Below are positions 50,772 through 60,631 of a DNA stretch of 64,000 nt, one piece after another; positions within the stretch are counted from its first letter, which is position 1, and the number at the start of each line of letters is the position of its first letter. The stretch is from NCBI GenBank assembly GCA_963664605.1, contig OY761536.1:2728001-2792000 (forward strand). Direction: 5' to 3'. The position numbers and the translations under genes were made by a program. The notes under the pieces are model-generated. The model saw nothing but the letters and a program-made list of their open reading frames with translations, did not search any database and was not told the origin of the DNA. Origin of the DNA: JAHOYW01 sp963664605 (GTDB taxonomy: Bacteria; Verrucomicrobiota; Lentisphaeria; Victivallales; Victivallaceae).

Positions 50772-52525
50772 AAGCCACCTCCAAGCGTTTTGTCATTGTT
50801 AAATATAGAAATATCCAGAGGAATCTTGGCGCGTTTGATATCATCTATGAAGGTCGGCATATTATTAGTTGAAACAAACTTACCGACAATCTTATCATTT
50901 TCATCCCACCCTTCATTCTGGAAAACAAAAATATCCTGAACAGTGATAATATCCCCTTCCATCTTAGTTATTTCACTGATATTAGTAACTTTACGCGAAC
51001 CGTCACGTTCACGGTTCACCTGCACAATAATATCAATAGCTGAAGCCACCTGTTCCCGGATAGCCCGCAGAGGCAGATCAAAGCCAGCCATCAATACCAG
51101 AGTTTCCAGACGGGCAAGAGCGTCACGCGGCGTATTTGCGTGAATCGTAGTCAAAGAACCGTCATGTCCTGTATTCATCGCCTGCAGCATGTCCAAAGCT
51201 TCACCGCCGCGGCACTCACCAACAACTATACGGTCAGGACGCATACGCAAGGAGTTTCGCACAAGGTCACGTATACTTATTTCGCCCTTGCCCTCAATAT
51301 TCGGCGGGCGGGCTTCAAGACGGACAATATTTTCCTGATGCAGCTGGAGTTCCGCCGCATCCTCAATAGTAACAATACGTTCGCGATTCGGCAGGTAATT
51401 ACTCAAAACATTAAGTAAAGTCGTTTTACCTGAGCCGGTTCCCCCTGAGATAATGATATTTTTCCTCACCATTACACAGGCCCTGAGAAACTCCGACATT
51501 TCTGTAGTAAGAGTATTAAAACCGATAATATCATCAATATTAAACGGGGTCTTTGAAAATTTACGAATAGTGATAGAAGGGCCGTTTAATGACAATGGCG
51601 GAATAATGGCATTTACACGGGACCCGTCGGCAAGGCGGGCGTCCACCATAGGCGAGCTTTCATCAACCCGTCGGCCTAGCGGAGCAACGATACGTTCTAT
51701 AGCTGCAAGCACCTGATTGTCATCTGCAAATGCAGTATCCGTACGGTACAAGGTTCCTTTGCATTCCACATATACTTCATCCGCGCTGTTCACCATGATT
51801 TCAGTAATATCATCAAGGACTGTTAAATACTCCAACGGCCCCAAACCGATTGCTTCCTGAACAAGCTCTCGTTCGATAGTTTCTATCTTAACAGTTTCCG
51901 GGAGCGGGATAGATAATTCAGAAAGAATTTCTTTTATGGTTTCCTTGGCGCGTTCATTCAGTTCTTTTTCACTTGCGCCGGAAAGCGCAAGTTTTTTAAG
52001 ATTAAGCCTTTTGAGCAGTTCCGCGTGGGCACGCTTTTTTATTTCCTGCACCAGTATCCTGGCATTTTGCGGCACACCTGATATTTCCAGTAAAGGTATT
52101 TTTTCTTTACCAGACTTGGCGGATTTATCTGATTCGACAGATTTCAGTTGCTCTGAGATATTTTGAAGTTCCTGCTCCTCTTCCTCGGACTTCACCGGCT
52201 CTTCAATAGTATCATCGATCTCTTCATATTCCGGCCCCAGGGCAACGATTTCGATATGTCCAATAGTAATCGTAGAATTAATATCCACAAAGAGTTCTTT
52301 ATTGGCAGGAATAAGTTCGCCATCAATATAAGTACCGGCGGCACTGTCGAGGTCAACTACAGATAAACTGTTTTCCTTGACATTAAGCTGCGCATGATGG
52401 CCTGAAAGAGCTTCATCATCAAACTGAATAGGACAATCCTGTTCAGTACCAATGAGATATGCTCCGGAAACAAGTTTCCCTAAAGCATCCTCCTGACCTG
52501 GCTGTTTTATAATGATTTCAAACAT
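50768..52525 (-). CDS. cpaF: Tad secretion ATPase CpaF/TadA with N-terminal FHA domain
   Basis: A 585-residue fusion. Residues 10-90 form an FHA domain (ALSGHHAQLNV, AAGTYIDGELI). A linker and the CpaF N-terminal domain lead to the ATPase: Walker A ISGGTGSGKTTLLN, the Walker-B-like MRPDRIVVGECRGGEALDML and His box GSLTTIHANTPRDAL. This hexameric motor powers Flp pilus assembly. The FHA fusion is unusual and would let phosphorylation control the motor. GAGG stands 5 bases before ATG 52525; a GTG two codons earlier is less likely. Confidence 0.93.
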   Translation of the reverse strand: MFEIIIKQPGQEDALGKLVSGAYLIGTEQDCPIQFDDEALSGHHAQLNVKENSLSVVDLDSAAGTYIDGELIPANKELFVDINSTITIGHIEIVALGPEYEEIDDTIEEPVKSEEEEQELQNISEQLKSVESDKSAKSGKEKIPLLEISGVPQNARILVQEIKKRAHAELLKRLNLKKLALSGASEKELNERAKETIKEILSELSIPLPETVKIETIERELVQEAIGLGPLEYLTVLDDITEIMVNSADEVYVECKGTLYRTDTAFADDNQVLAAIERIVAPLGRRVDESSPMVDARLADGSRVNAIIPPLSLNGPSITIRKFSKTPFNIDDIIGFNTLTTEMSEFLRACVMVRKNIIISGGTGSGKTTLLNVLSNYLPNRERIVTIEDAAELQLHQENIVRLEARPPNIEGKGEISIRDLVRNSLRMRPDRIVVGECRGGEALDMLQAMNTGHDGSLTTIHANTPRDALARLETLVLMAGFDLPLRAIREQVASAIDIIVQVNRERDGSRKVTNISEITKMEGDIITVQDIFVFQNEGWDENDKIVGKFVSTNNMPTFIDDIKRAKIPLDISIFNNDKTLGGGF

Positions 52526-52562
52526 CTTCACCTCGGGAATTATTGAGTGTTAACGAAAATAA

Positions 52563-53345
52563 TCAGTATTTGCCGCCGCCTTTACGAGACTTTTCTTCCA
52601 AATATTTTTTCAATGAACGGAAATAAACTGATTTCAAATCGTAAACCTCAGCCGCATCCTCATTATTTCTCAAACTGAGTGAGAGACGGCCTTTTTGAGA
52701 AGCAAATTCAACAATTTCAACATCGCTTGGCGAAAGCTCCAGCGTCACACTGTTATAACTGCGGCGTCTTGTACCTTGAGTGGCAATCTTACGCCCCCAC
52801 TGGTTACCGGTGGCAATAACCCGGACATTCTGCAAAATAGTTAAAGTAATAGTATCCCAGTCTTTCTCCCCGCGCATTTCAGGGAAGCGGAAAGTTCCGA
52901 TAACATCAACATGGTCATCAGGACGGATAAGATAACTTAATGACGATATTGAATCGACTGCAATAGCTTTGGCGCGCATGCCGCTTTTAATATTGGCATT
53001 GAGCCCGAATACACGCCTTGAAGCAGCTTTCAGATCATCATATTGCAATACGCTGCCTTTGCTCAGATAGGTATCAAGTTCACGTCCAATCACTTGAATA
53101 CGATTTTTCCATGGAATTGTACGCGAGGCAACAACCCCGCTCCTTATATGGGTTTCTGTATACGGTTCAATATCATCTTCAGTAATTTTTTCGCCGGCAT
53201 TTTTATCGACCTTCAAACGAATGAGCCTGGTAGTAACCGCCTGCCCCAGTATTTTCTGTTTTTCGAACTTGAGCTGCTGGTAAGTAAGGACAAACGCAAC
53301 AACCCCAAAAAAGACTGCTATTAACAAAAGGAGCTTTTGTTTCAT
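52563..53345 (-). CDS. cpaB: Flp pilus assembly protein CpaB/RcpC
   Basis: A 260-residue protein with an N-terminal membrane anchor (LLLLIAVFFGVVAFVLTY), an SAF domain (TRLIRLKVDKNAGEKITEDD, with SKGSVLQYDDLK) and the RcpC domain (SYLIRPDDHVDVIGTFRFP). CpaB works in the periplasm to support the secretin channel. AGGAG lies about 9 bases before the ATG. It heads the Tad operon. Pilin, secretin, prepilin peptidase and TadZ/CpaE are absent from the window and must be elsewhere. Confidence 0.92.
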   Translation of the reverse strand: MKQKLLLLIAVFFGVVAFVLTYQQLKFEKQKILGQAVTTRLIRLKVDKNAGEKITEDDIEPYTETHIRSGVVASRTIPWKNRIQVIGRELDTYLSKGSVLQYDDLKAASRRVFGLNANIKSGMRAKAIAVDSISSLSYLIRPDDHVDVIGTFRFPEMRGEKDWDTITLTILQNVRVIATGNQWGRKIATQGTRRRSYNSVTLELSPSDVEIVEFASQKGRLSLSLRNNEDAAEVYDLKSVYFRSLKKYLEEKSRKGGGKY

Positions 53346-53650
53346 ATCGGTTTTCTCCTGTAATTTATTATTCTATATGCATATTAATAATAAAATACCG
53401 TGTATATACAAAATGTCCAGCTAATTTAAGCAGGTTTTTTGCAAAAAAGAATAGCTTTTTATCAGGATTAATTATTTGCCTTTATTATATTTGATTATAA
53501 TATTTAACGCCATGTATAAGTTTCTTATGGATAAAATATCAAAACAGCCTTAGCGCAAATGGGATATAAAACAATACTAACATAATGAAGAAAGATAAAG
53601 AAACGGAAATAACGTAAAAAGCGGAGTCTTATACGCAGGATTAAATCGAG
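53346..53650. other. Intergenic stretch before the Tad operon
   Basis: About 305 AT-rich bases separate CpaB from the response regulator gene. It should contain the Tad promoter, but no -35/-10 pair stood out and no pilin-like frame or RNA fold was seen. Confidence 0.5.
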
Positions 53651-54052
53651 TTATTTTTCGTCTAGAATTCTGCGGACTTCCTGAGCCATCTTTGAAATAC
53701 GGTGCGGCTTGGGAAGAAATCCCATAGCCCCTTGTTCCAGTAAGTCATTGACTTCATCTTCGGAAACATAACCGCTTGAAAGCAGAATCTTAGCTTTGGG
53801 GTCTAAGTCTTTTATTTTATAGAAGGTCTGATGTCCACCGAGTTTCGGCATGACCATATCTAACAGAACTAAATCAACTTCGTTAGGATTTTCTCTATAT
53901 ATCTCAACTGCATCAAGACCATTTTCAGCCAGCAATACCGAGTAACCAAGGCGCTGCAAAGCTTCAATGAGAAAATCCCAGATAGTCTCATGGTCATCAA
54001 CTATTAAAATCGTTTCGTTCCCGCCGGGAAGCGATTTAAAATCACTAGTCAT
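53651..54052 (-). CDS. Single-domain response regulator
   Basis: A 133-residue CheY-like receiver and nothing else. The acidic pair is VDDH, the phosphorylated Asp is in VDLVLLDMVMP, the switch Ser/Thr in ILLSSGY and the Lys in LPKPHR. It has no output domain, so it must pass its signal by protein contact. It lies between the Ser/Thr kinase and the Tad operon, all on the same strand, and may tune pilus function. TTAGGG lies before the ATG. Confidence 0.92.
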   Translation of the reverse strand: MTSDFKSLPGGNETILIVDDHETIWDFLIEALQRLGYSVLLAENGLDAVEIYRENPNEVDLVLLDMVMPKLGGHQTFYKIKDLDPKAKILLSSGYVSEDEVNDLLEQGAMGFLPKPHRISKMAQEVRRILDEK

Positions 54053-54116
54053 ACATTAAACCCTAAGTTATTGAATTCTATTAAGTATAGCTTAAAAACA
54101 TTAAAAATGCAAGATT

Positions 54117-55571
54117 TCAAGGATTAAAATTTTTATTTACGGGTTCCCGGGATATAAGTAATTCATCCTTTATTTGATTCTCCAGCATCATTCTCTGATC
54201 CCGCATCTTGTTTTTAAGTTCCTGATTTTCAATATGCTTTATATAATAACGTAACTGCCATATAATAAGTTCCTGACGAACTGTCGGATTTTTTATATTC
54301 TTAACGCTGGCAAGCAAATCATTCGCCTGTTCCTTCAATTGCGGCAGCAAATATTGCGATGAATTACAGCGCATTGCCAAAACCTGCATCTTTGTTTCAT
54401 AGACACCTGTTATGCTTGGTTCCTTATGTGATTCCATTATAAAAAGAAAAACTATTAAAATTACGATAGGAACCGGAAAAACCGTCAACAAGGTCCAGAA
54501 AAGGGCATCACGGCGCCCCTTAAGCTGCTTAACCTGTTTTTGGGTTGAAAGTATGTTTTTATATGATTTTTTCTGGAGATTATAATCCAGATGATGAATG
54601 GAAATTGTGTGTATATCGGGAATAAGACTGGAATCAGGAGCTGTGACATGGCGCAGATTCCATAATGATTTCAATAAAACATCATAGTCAGGGAAACGGT
54701 CTTCAGGCAGTTTTTCCATCATTTTTTTGACCAAATGGGATACCTTCAAGGTAACTCCAATATTCAAACGGTACAACTGCGTCGGTTCCTCATTGAAATG
54801 CTGACTGGCTATTTCTTGGAAAGATTCACCGAAAAACGGCAATTTGCCGCTAAGCATCTGGTAAAGCGTGATGCCAAGACTGTAAATATCGCAACGGCAG
54901 TCAAGTTCCTCTCCTGCAAACTGTTCCGGGCTCATATAAGAAGGGCTTCCGGATATCTCCGAATCCGCCGTCCAGTCTTCCTGGGTTATAGCCAGCCCCA
55001 TGTCAGTTAACTTCACAATTCCGTCAGTGGTAATCATTATATTATCCGGTTTGACGTCACGGTGAATCAATTTGGCTTCATCCCAGGCATAGAATAAAGC
55101 TTCCGCCACTTGTTGAATAATATGCAGAGCTTCATCAGTAGGAATACGTTTCTCTCTTTCCAGACGATCGCTCAAGGTTTCACCCTGAATATAACTCATT
55201 GCCAGATAGCAAACTCCATCTTCTTCTCCAACAGCATAGGCCTGCACCAGATTAGGGTGGCTCAATTGCGCGGCGGCACGGGCTTCATGGAGAAAAGAGT
55301 CAATAAATTTAGATGAACTCAATTCTGGAGAAAGTATTTTTAATGCCACTTCCCGTCCCAGTGAAAGTTGTATCGCGTGATATACCTTGCCTATGGAACC
55401 GGAACCAATTTCCTCTCCGATAACAAAGTCACCTATCACACAGTGTTCTTCAAATTTATTAGCCGGTACAAAACAGGAATGTCCGCAACTTGAACACTCA
55501 AGACGGGTTTTAGGGGGGAGATCGGTAGAGACAATAGACGAACAGAAAGCACATTGAAAACGCATACTCAT
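54117..55571 (-). CDS. Hanks-type Ser/Thr protein kinase with zinc ribbon and membrane anchor
   Basis: A 484-residue kinase. The N-terminus is a zinc ribbon (CAFC, CSSCGHSC). The kinase domain has the ATP lysine in VALKILSP, catalytic HRDVKPDNIMI, DMGLA in place of DFG and SPSYMSPEQ as the activation-segment anchor. One membrane span (WTLLTVFPVPIVILIVFLFI) near 370 leads to a helical periplasmic end. DMG in place of DFG keeps the metal-binding Asp, so activity is expected. Two FHA proteins encoded just downstream are natural phosphopeptide readers. AGGGGAG lies before the ATG. Confidence 0.93.
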   Translation of the reverse strand: MSMRFQCAFCSSIVSTDLPPKTRLECSSCGHSCFVPANKFEEHCVIGDFVIGEEIGSGSIGKVYHAIQLSLGREVALKILSPELSSSKFIDSFLHEARAAAQLSHPNLVQAYAVGEEDGVCYLAMSYIQGETLSDRLEREKRIPTDEALHIIQQVAEALFYAWDEAKLIHRDVKPDNIMITTDGIVKLTDMGLAITQEDWTADSEISGSPSYMSPEQFAGEELDCRCDIYSLGITLYQMLSGKLPFFGESFQEIASQHFNEEPTQLYRLNIGVTLKVSHLVKKMMEKLPEDRFPDYDVLLKSLWNLRHVTAPDSSLIPDIHTISIHHLDYNLQKKSYKNILSTQKQVKQLKGRRDALFWTLLTVFPVPIVILIVFLFIMESHKEPSITGVYETKMQVLAMRCNSSQYLLPQLKEQANDLLASVKNIKNPTVRQELIIWQLRYYIKHIENQELKNKMRDQRMMLENQIKDELLISREPVNKNFNP

Positions 55572-55656
55572 CTCCCCTTTGGATTTCTCAGATTGACAAT
55601 CACTTAATATATCTCACATATATTAGCATTAAAATCAAATAAAAGCAAGTCATATA

Positions 55657-56919
55657 TCATTTTTTAACCAGCATTGCCGCAAATGCGCCATCGTGTAAAG
55701 ATCCGGGAAGTAATAATTGTTGTTTAACCAGTCTGAAATTATTGTTACAGGCTAAAAAACTGTCTATTTGATTCTGGTTTTCATCAGACTCAATACTGCA
55801 AGTGCTGTAAACAATATATCCTCCCGGAGCAATGAGTTCGGCCGCCTTGTCCAGAATTTCACGCTGTAGTTTCACCGTTGATTTCAAATCATTGTTATCA
55901 AAACGCCACAATGCATCCGGTTTATGCCTGAACACGCCGGTATTTGAACAGGGGACATCAAGAAGTATAATATCGAAGCTTTCCACGGGAAAATGCAGTT
56001 CAGATGCCGCTCCGACAATAATTTCACAATTCAAATCACGACTATTGAAATTATCGCGCGTCAATTCCTGCCGTTTAGCTGAACGGTCCGCCGCGACCAG
56101 CCTGCCTGAACCTTTGAGGCGTTCGGCTAAAATCAAAGTCTTTCCCCCCGGGGCTGCGCACATATCAAGTATCCGTTCTCCACCTTTAATGTCCGCCATG
56201 CACGGAGCTAAAGCCGTTGCCGGGTCCTGGATGTATATTTTCCCGGTTTTAAGGAAATCCTTTTGAAACAGTTCTTTTGCCTGGCTGACCATAAAAAAAT
56301 CCATATCCGGCGCCCAGGTAAAATCAGGAAGCTTTTTTGCCATTATCGAGTCAAGTTCAGCTTTCCCCAGCTCACCAGTCAAACGAAATATCAAAGGAGC
56401 TTCCTGAGCTAAGGAGCTACTAAGTTTTTTTAATTCATCCTCACTAAAATTCCGTTTCCAGCGTTTCTGCAGGATTTCAGGAAAACATAACAGAGGATTG
56501 CATGAAAACTCCTTCTGATATTCATCCAAACCAGTCCTGAGGACGTTCCGTAAAACACCGTTAATAAATCCGCTGGTGGATTTGCCGTAATTCCGGCGTG
56601 CCGAATCAACCGCTACATTAACCGCTGATTCTGCACTGATTCCGCTTTGAAAAAAGCATTGAGTAGCGGTCAGAGCCAGCAAACGCTGGTATCTAGGCTT
56701 GGGAGCCCGGGCGCATTTTGAGCTGACAACATGGTCAATCAAGGCTTTATTACGGAAATATTCAAACAGTAAACTTGATACGGGGGGGCGCAATTCGGCA
56801 GCGACATCCTGATCCAGATAATCATCAAGGCTGACTTGTTCATTTGTCCACTTTGCAAGTCCCGTAAGCGCGGCTTTTAAGATTCGTTCAGCAGTCTGCG
56901 GCAATTCTTTATTAGGCAT
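55657..56919 (-). CDS. rsmB: 16S rRNA (cytosine-967-C5)-methyltransferase
   Basis: A 420-residue RsmB/Sun protein. A NusB-like RNA-binding domain (about 1-140) precedes the methyltransferase: DMCAAPGGKT (AdoMet loop), LLDVPCSNTGVFRHKPD with catalytic Cys and YSTCSIESDENQ with the second Cys. It methylates C967 of 16S rRNA before subunit assembly is complete. Length and both cysteines are normal. It stands 54 bases before the HldD gene on the same strand. Confidence 0.94.
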   Translation of the reverse strand: MPNKELPQTAERILKAALTGLAKWTNEQVSLDDYLDQDVAAELRPPVSSLLFEYFRNKALIDHVVSSKCARAPKPRYQRLLALTATQCFFQSGISAESAVNVAVDSARRNYGKSTSGFINGVLRNVLRTGLDEYQKEFSCNPLLCFPEILQKRWKRNFSEDELKKLSSSLAQEAPLIFRLTGELGKAELDSIMAKKLPDFTWAPDMDFFMVSQAKELFQKDFLKTGKIYIQDPATALAPCMADIKGGERILDMCAAPGGKTLILAERLKGSGRLVAADRSAKRQELTRDNFNSRDLNCEIIVGAASELHFPVESFDIILLDVPCSNTGVFRHKPDALWRFDNNDLKSTVKLQREILDKAAELIAPGGYIVYSTCSIESDENQNQIDSFLACNNNFRLVKQQLLLPGSLHDGAFAAMLVKK

Positions 56920-56973
56920 ATTTAATATTTTTTAAATTTTACGGATGAAACTGCAGTTATTTGTACGTAAAGA

Positions 56974-57948
56974 TCAATCGCCAAGGAATTTTTCCTGCAT
57001 ACGGTAGTTGCAGATGTAGTCGGCTATGGCATCTTTCAGACTCCTTACTTCCTTGTCGTAGCCAAGCGCCCGTAATTTTCCCATTTCTGTTTTAGTATAG
57101 TATTGATAGCGGTCACGCAAATGCTCCGGCATATCAATATATTCAATATTCACTGGCTTATCCATCGCCTCAAAAGCAGCGGTTGCCAGAGCGTTCCAGG
57201 TTTCCGCCCTGCCGCTTCCGACATTATAAATACCGCAGGCATCATGGTCAAGCAGGAACAATATCATATCCACCGCGTCTTTTATATAAATAAAATCACG
57301 CATCTGTTCGCCGTCTTTGTACTCATCAATATATGATTTGAATAAAGCCATTTTTCCAGTCTGGGAGATTTGCTCATAGGCCCGGCAGACAACACTGCGC
57401 ATTTCGGCTTTGTGCATTTCATTGGAACCATATACATTTGAAAATTTCAATCCGGTTATTTTATCAAGCAGCCCGGTGCGCTTCGCCCAGAGATCGAACA
57501 TGTGCTTGGAGTAGCCATACATATTCATAGGACGCAGTTCTTCCAGTTTACTTTCATCATCGAGGTATCCCTGACTGCCGTCCCCATAAGTGGCGCAACT
57601 GGAAGCATAAATAAAACGAACGCCACGGGCGGCCGCAAAAGAAGCTAATTCCTGGGTGTATTTATAGTTGTTATCAATCAAGTATCCGGCATCTCTCTCC
57701 GTAGTGGATGAACACGCTCCCATATGAATGATCGCTTCAATATTTTTATTATCAAAAGTCCCGTCCTGAATCATCTCACGAAAATCATCTTTTTCTTCAT
57801 ATTCAGCATAACGTAAGGCACGCAGATTCTTCCATTTTTCGGATATTTCCAGATTATCAACGGCAATAATCCTATCGATTCCACGCTGATTAAGCCCCCA
57901 AATGATCCCGCTGCCGATTAATCCCGCTGCTCCTGTAACTATATACAT
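56974..57948 (-). CDS. hldD: ADP-L-glycero-D-manno-heptose-6-epimerase
   Basis: A 324-residue short-chain epimerase. The dinucleotide loop is GAAGLIGSG at the very start, the catalytic YGYSK is near residue 145 and the Ser/Thr in ASSCATYGDG precedes it. It matches HldD/RfaD more than UDP-glucose epimerases (NYKYTQELASFAAARGV, GIYNVGSGRAETWN). It makes L,D-heptose for the LPS inner core, consistent with LptD encoded next upstream. A ribosome site AGATTAT is weak. The LptD gene ends 27 bases before it, so both may be cotranscribed. Confidence 0.9.
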   Translation of the reverse strand: MYIVTGAAGLIGSGIIWGLNQRGIDRIIAVDNLEISEKWKNLRALRYAEYEEKDDFREMIQDGTFDNKNIEAIIHMGACSSTTERDAGYLIDNNYKYTQELASFAAARGVRFIYASSCATYGDGSQGYLDDESKLEELRPMNMYGYSKHMFDLWAKRTGLLDKITGLKFSNVYGSNEMHKAEMRSVVCRAYEQISQTGKMALFKSYIDEYKDGEQMRDFIYIKDAVDMILFLLDHDACGIYNVGSGRAETWNALATAAFEAMDKPVNIEYIDMPEHLRDRYQYYTKTEMGKLRALGYDKEVRSLKDAIADYICNYRMQEKFLGD

Positions 57949-57975
57949 AATTGATAATCTCCATCTTTCCCGGTA

Positions 57976-60561
57976 TTAATATGACTGGCTGAGCATACTT
58001 AACCGTTTCCTGTTAATTCTTTGTATCGGATTTTGCATTCCAAGCAAAGTAAATGTCACCATTGCCGTATAATTAAGTTCTCTATCACCTTCATTGTTCC
58101 TCTGCTGATTCTGCGACAGTTCAACCGCGACTTCCCAGCAGTGCAGTTTCTTCACTATCCTTGCCTGCTGCTGGCGAAGATATCCAGCCTGAAAATCGAA
58201 TAAAAGTTCATATTCAGCGCGCAGTTTGCGGTCAGGCATCAAAGGAATACCGAAACCAAAACGAATGTTTTGTATAAGGGAAGTATAATACTGGTCAAAA
58301 ACCCCTCCCCCTTGTATCTCAGTAAAATTAGATCCCATTGAATAAACCGAATGGGTGGTGTACGGGCTTTGAACAACATAAGACATAAACAGATTCACAT
58401 CATCAACAGGCTTGTAATGTGCTGTTATTTCCCATTTGTTAAGCCATTCCATCACGCTGTTCTTTCCACCTTCAACTTCGTCTTTCGGGATACTGTCTTT
58501 GCCGGAGGCATTAACCGAAAAGAATGAAACAACACTTAATTTTTCACTCGGCCTCATATAAATCTTAGTCACAAAGTCACCGACATGGCCAAGATTATTG
58601 GAACTTTCAAAATGATAATCCCAATAATTTTCCATACTGAACCAGTTATATATATTGCCGGTTTCAAGTCCTCCACGACGGGTTTGAAGACGGTTCCTGA
58701 TTCCCAGACGGACAAAATTCTGTTTTTCAATCCGGTCTATTTCATCAAAAAAATACAAATGGTCACGATCAACACTTGGATTAGGAATATAAGTATAGTT
58801 GAAATATGGTTCAATCACATGCCGCAACCCGTCAATTTTCCAATAAGCATTGCGAATATTTGACCATGAACGGCTTATTTTGGCAATTCCTTCTAAACCG
58901 ACTTCTCCAATAAAACGTACTTTGCCGCCCCCTCGCGCATCATAATTGACGACATTGGCGTTGGAGTTGCCTTCAGGAGCTGAAACCGCACACATAGCCA
59001 GCAAATCTTTTGAGCTCACTTTCTGCTTAGACGATCTATTGTAATAAGTAAGTCTTACGCCGGCACGAGGAATAAGTGACATATTCTTTAGCTGCAGATT
59101 ATAGAAAAACATATTTACCATATCAAAGCGCATTGATTGGTAATTTTTCGGGTCAACCTTGTTTCCAAGTGTTCGAGGAGTGTCAAACTCACGCCATTTC
59201 ATACTCTTATAGCCAATGGTTGTTTCTCCTTCCCAATAGATATTGGCAAACATCTCCTGACGCGGGAAGTTCAAACGGAATGTTGGCAAGTCTTCAACAG
59301 TATTAAAAAAGCTGTTGGTTTGAGCCCTGGCAAATATAGAAGCGGTAAAACGGTCAAATTGGTATTCAAAAGCACCATAAGTACTAGGTTCAGGATTATT
59401 ATTATACTGGTTTTTAAAGAAATCATAAAGGAAATAATAATCACTGAGCAACTGGTATTGACCACGGAAATCTAAACGAGGAGTAAGGTGAGTTACATTG
59501 TTCACCCTGACGTTAAAACGGGCATGAGGTATGCTCAAACGATGCTCCGGAACATTTTCCGTCGTTGCGTACGGAGCTATATCATACAGGCCATATCCAA
59601 AAATTCTGGTTTTCGAGAATTCTGTCACAACATCAACATCAGCTCCATAACCAAAACCGCGGCGGGTATAATAATCAGCCATTAACTTAACCGCGGAATA
59701 TGGGGAATCCGTAAGTCTGTATTTTTTGGAGAATAGAAAGAATGCACCCCAGAATGTATTATAACCACCCTGGAACCTCACAAGACCGAGACTTTCATCT
59801 TTTGGTTTATAAAGAAACGGCAGCCACAAAACCGGTACGCCGTATATATTGTAGGAACAGTTTTTTGCCAGTACAGTGTGATCTCCGAAGTCAGGATTAC
59901 CAGCAAAACTCTTAGTATGCTGAGGACTCAACACCGCAGAACTGCACTTAACTGAATAATGTTCATTATGGTTCTCAAGATAAGAACAAGAACTCATTTC
60001 AGCATCTTTAATTGTAACTTTACCTCCCGGGGCCCGGGTTCCGGATTTTGCCCGTACTGAAAAAGTATCATAACGGGCATTAAAATCAACAAATTGAAAA
60101 TATCCAGAAGAAAGATTTCCGGTTACCTTACGAGCTCTAAACATATTACCGCGATATGTAACTTCTACATTAACATTACTCCTGCCTGCAGCATCTGTAC
60201 TGTAACCAAGGATATCAACTTTAGCTTGAGGGTATGAGCTAAGTTCGGCAAGTTTATCAACAGGCAGGGAAGTTTTCTGTTTCTGCAGTTCATATATACG
60301 GATATTCCCAGCAGCTTCAAGGTCTTTGGTTTTGAGATTGACTACAGCTTTATCAGCATAGACTGTAAATTTGCCATAAGGAATATAGACATTTCCTTTG
60401 ACGACAACATTGTCGCCGACAATGTTCCAGTTATCCGCCTTGATATTGCGAAGCTGACCAAAAGATTTTTTATCCAAGCCCAGATTTAAGGCGAAAATCT
60501 GACTGCTTATCATAATAAATATAATGATAACAAATCCAATTTTTCCTAAATCTCTGCTCAA
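57976..60561 (-). CDS. lptD: LPS-assembly outer-membrane protein LptD
   Basis: An 861-residue protein. After a signal peptide (IGFVIIIFIMISSQIFA) comes an OstA/LptA-like beta-jellyroll (VVKGNVYIPYGKFTVYADKA), then a long beta-barrel region with the LptD hallmarks GVPVLWLPFLYKP and many aromatic strand ends. It receives LPS from the periplasmic bridge and inserts it in the outer leaflet. The start is TTG at 60561 with AGGAG 7 bases upstream; the next ATG lies within the signal peptide. Its presence shows an asymmetric, LPS-bearing outer membrane. Confidence 0.9.
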   Translation of the reverse strand: MSRDLGKIGFVIIIFIMISSQIFALNLGLDKKSFGQLRNIKADNWNIVGDNVVVKGNVYIPYGKFTVYADKAVVNLKTKDLEAAGNIRIYELQKQKTSLPVDKLAELSSYPQAKVDILGYSTDAAGRSNVNVEVTYRGNMFRARKVTGNLSSGYFQFVDFNARYDTFSVRAKSGTRAPGGKVTIKDAEMSSCSYLENHNEHYSVKCSSAVLSPQHTKSFAGNPDFGDHTVLAKNCSYNIYGVPVLWLPFLYKPKDESLGLVRFQGGYNTFWGAFFLFSKKYRLTDSPYSAVKLMADYYTRRGFGYGADVDVVTEFSKTRIFGYGLYDIAPYATTENVPEHRLSIPHARFNVRVNNVTHLTPRLDFRGQYQLLSDYYFLYDFFKNQYNNNPEPSTYGAFEYQFDRFTASIFARAQTNSFFNTVEDLPTFRLNFPRQEMFANIYWEGETTIGYKSMKWREFDTPRTLGNKVDPKNYQSMRFDMVNMFFYNLQLKNMSLIPRAGVRLTYYNRSSKQKVSSKDLLAMCAVSAPEGNSNANVVNYDARGGGKVRFIGEVGLEGIAKISRSWSNIRNAYWKIDGLRHVIEPYFNYTYIPNPSVDRDHLYFFDEIDRIEKQNFVRLGIRNRLQTRRGGLETGNIYNWFSMENYWDYHFESSNNLGHVGDFVTKIYMRPSEKLSVVSFFSVNASGKDSIPKDEVEGGKNSVMEWLNKWEITAHYKPVDDVNLFMSYVVQSPYTTHSVYSMGSNFTEIQGGGVFDQYYTSLIQNIRFGFGIPLMPDRKLRAEYELLFDFQAGYLRQQQARIVKKLHCWEVAVELSQNQQRNNEGDRELNYTAMVTFTLLGMQNPIQRINRKRLSMLSQSY

Positions 60562-60631
60562 CTGCGCTCTCCTGCATTGGCTGAGGCGATCACAGAAGCA
60601 TCATCAGACACTTCTGTGATTCTCATATTAT

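Noticed and set aside
53500..53570. Possible Flp pilin upstream of cpaB
   Set aside because: Only a 13-codon frame is open and no prepilin motif is present.
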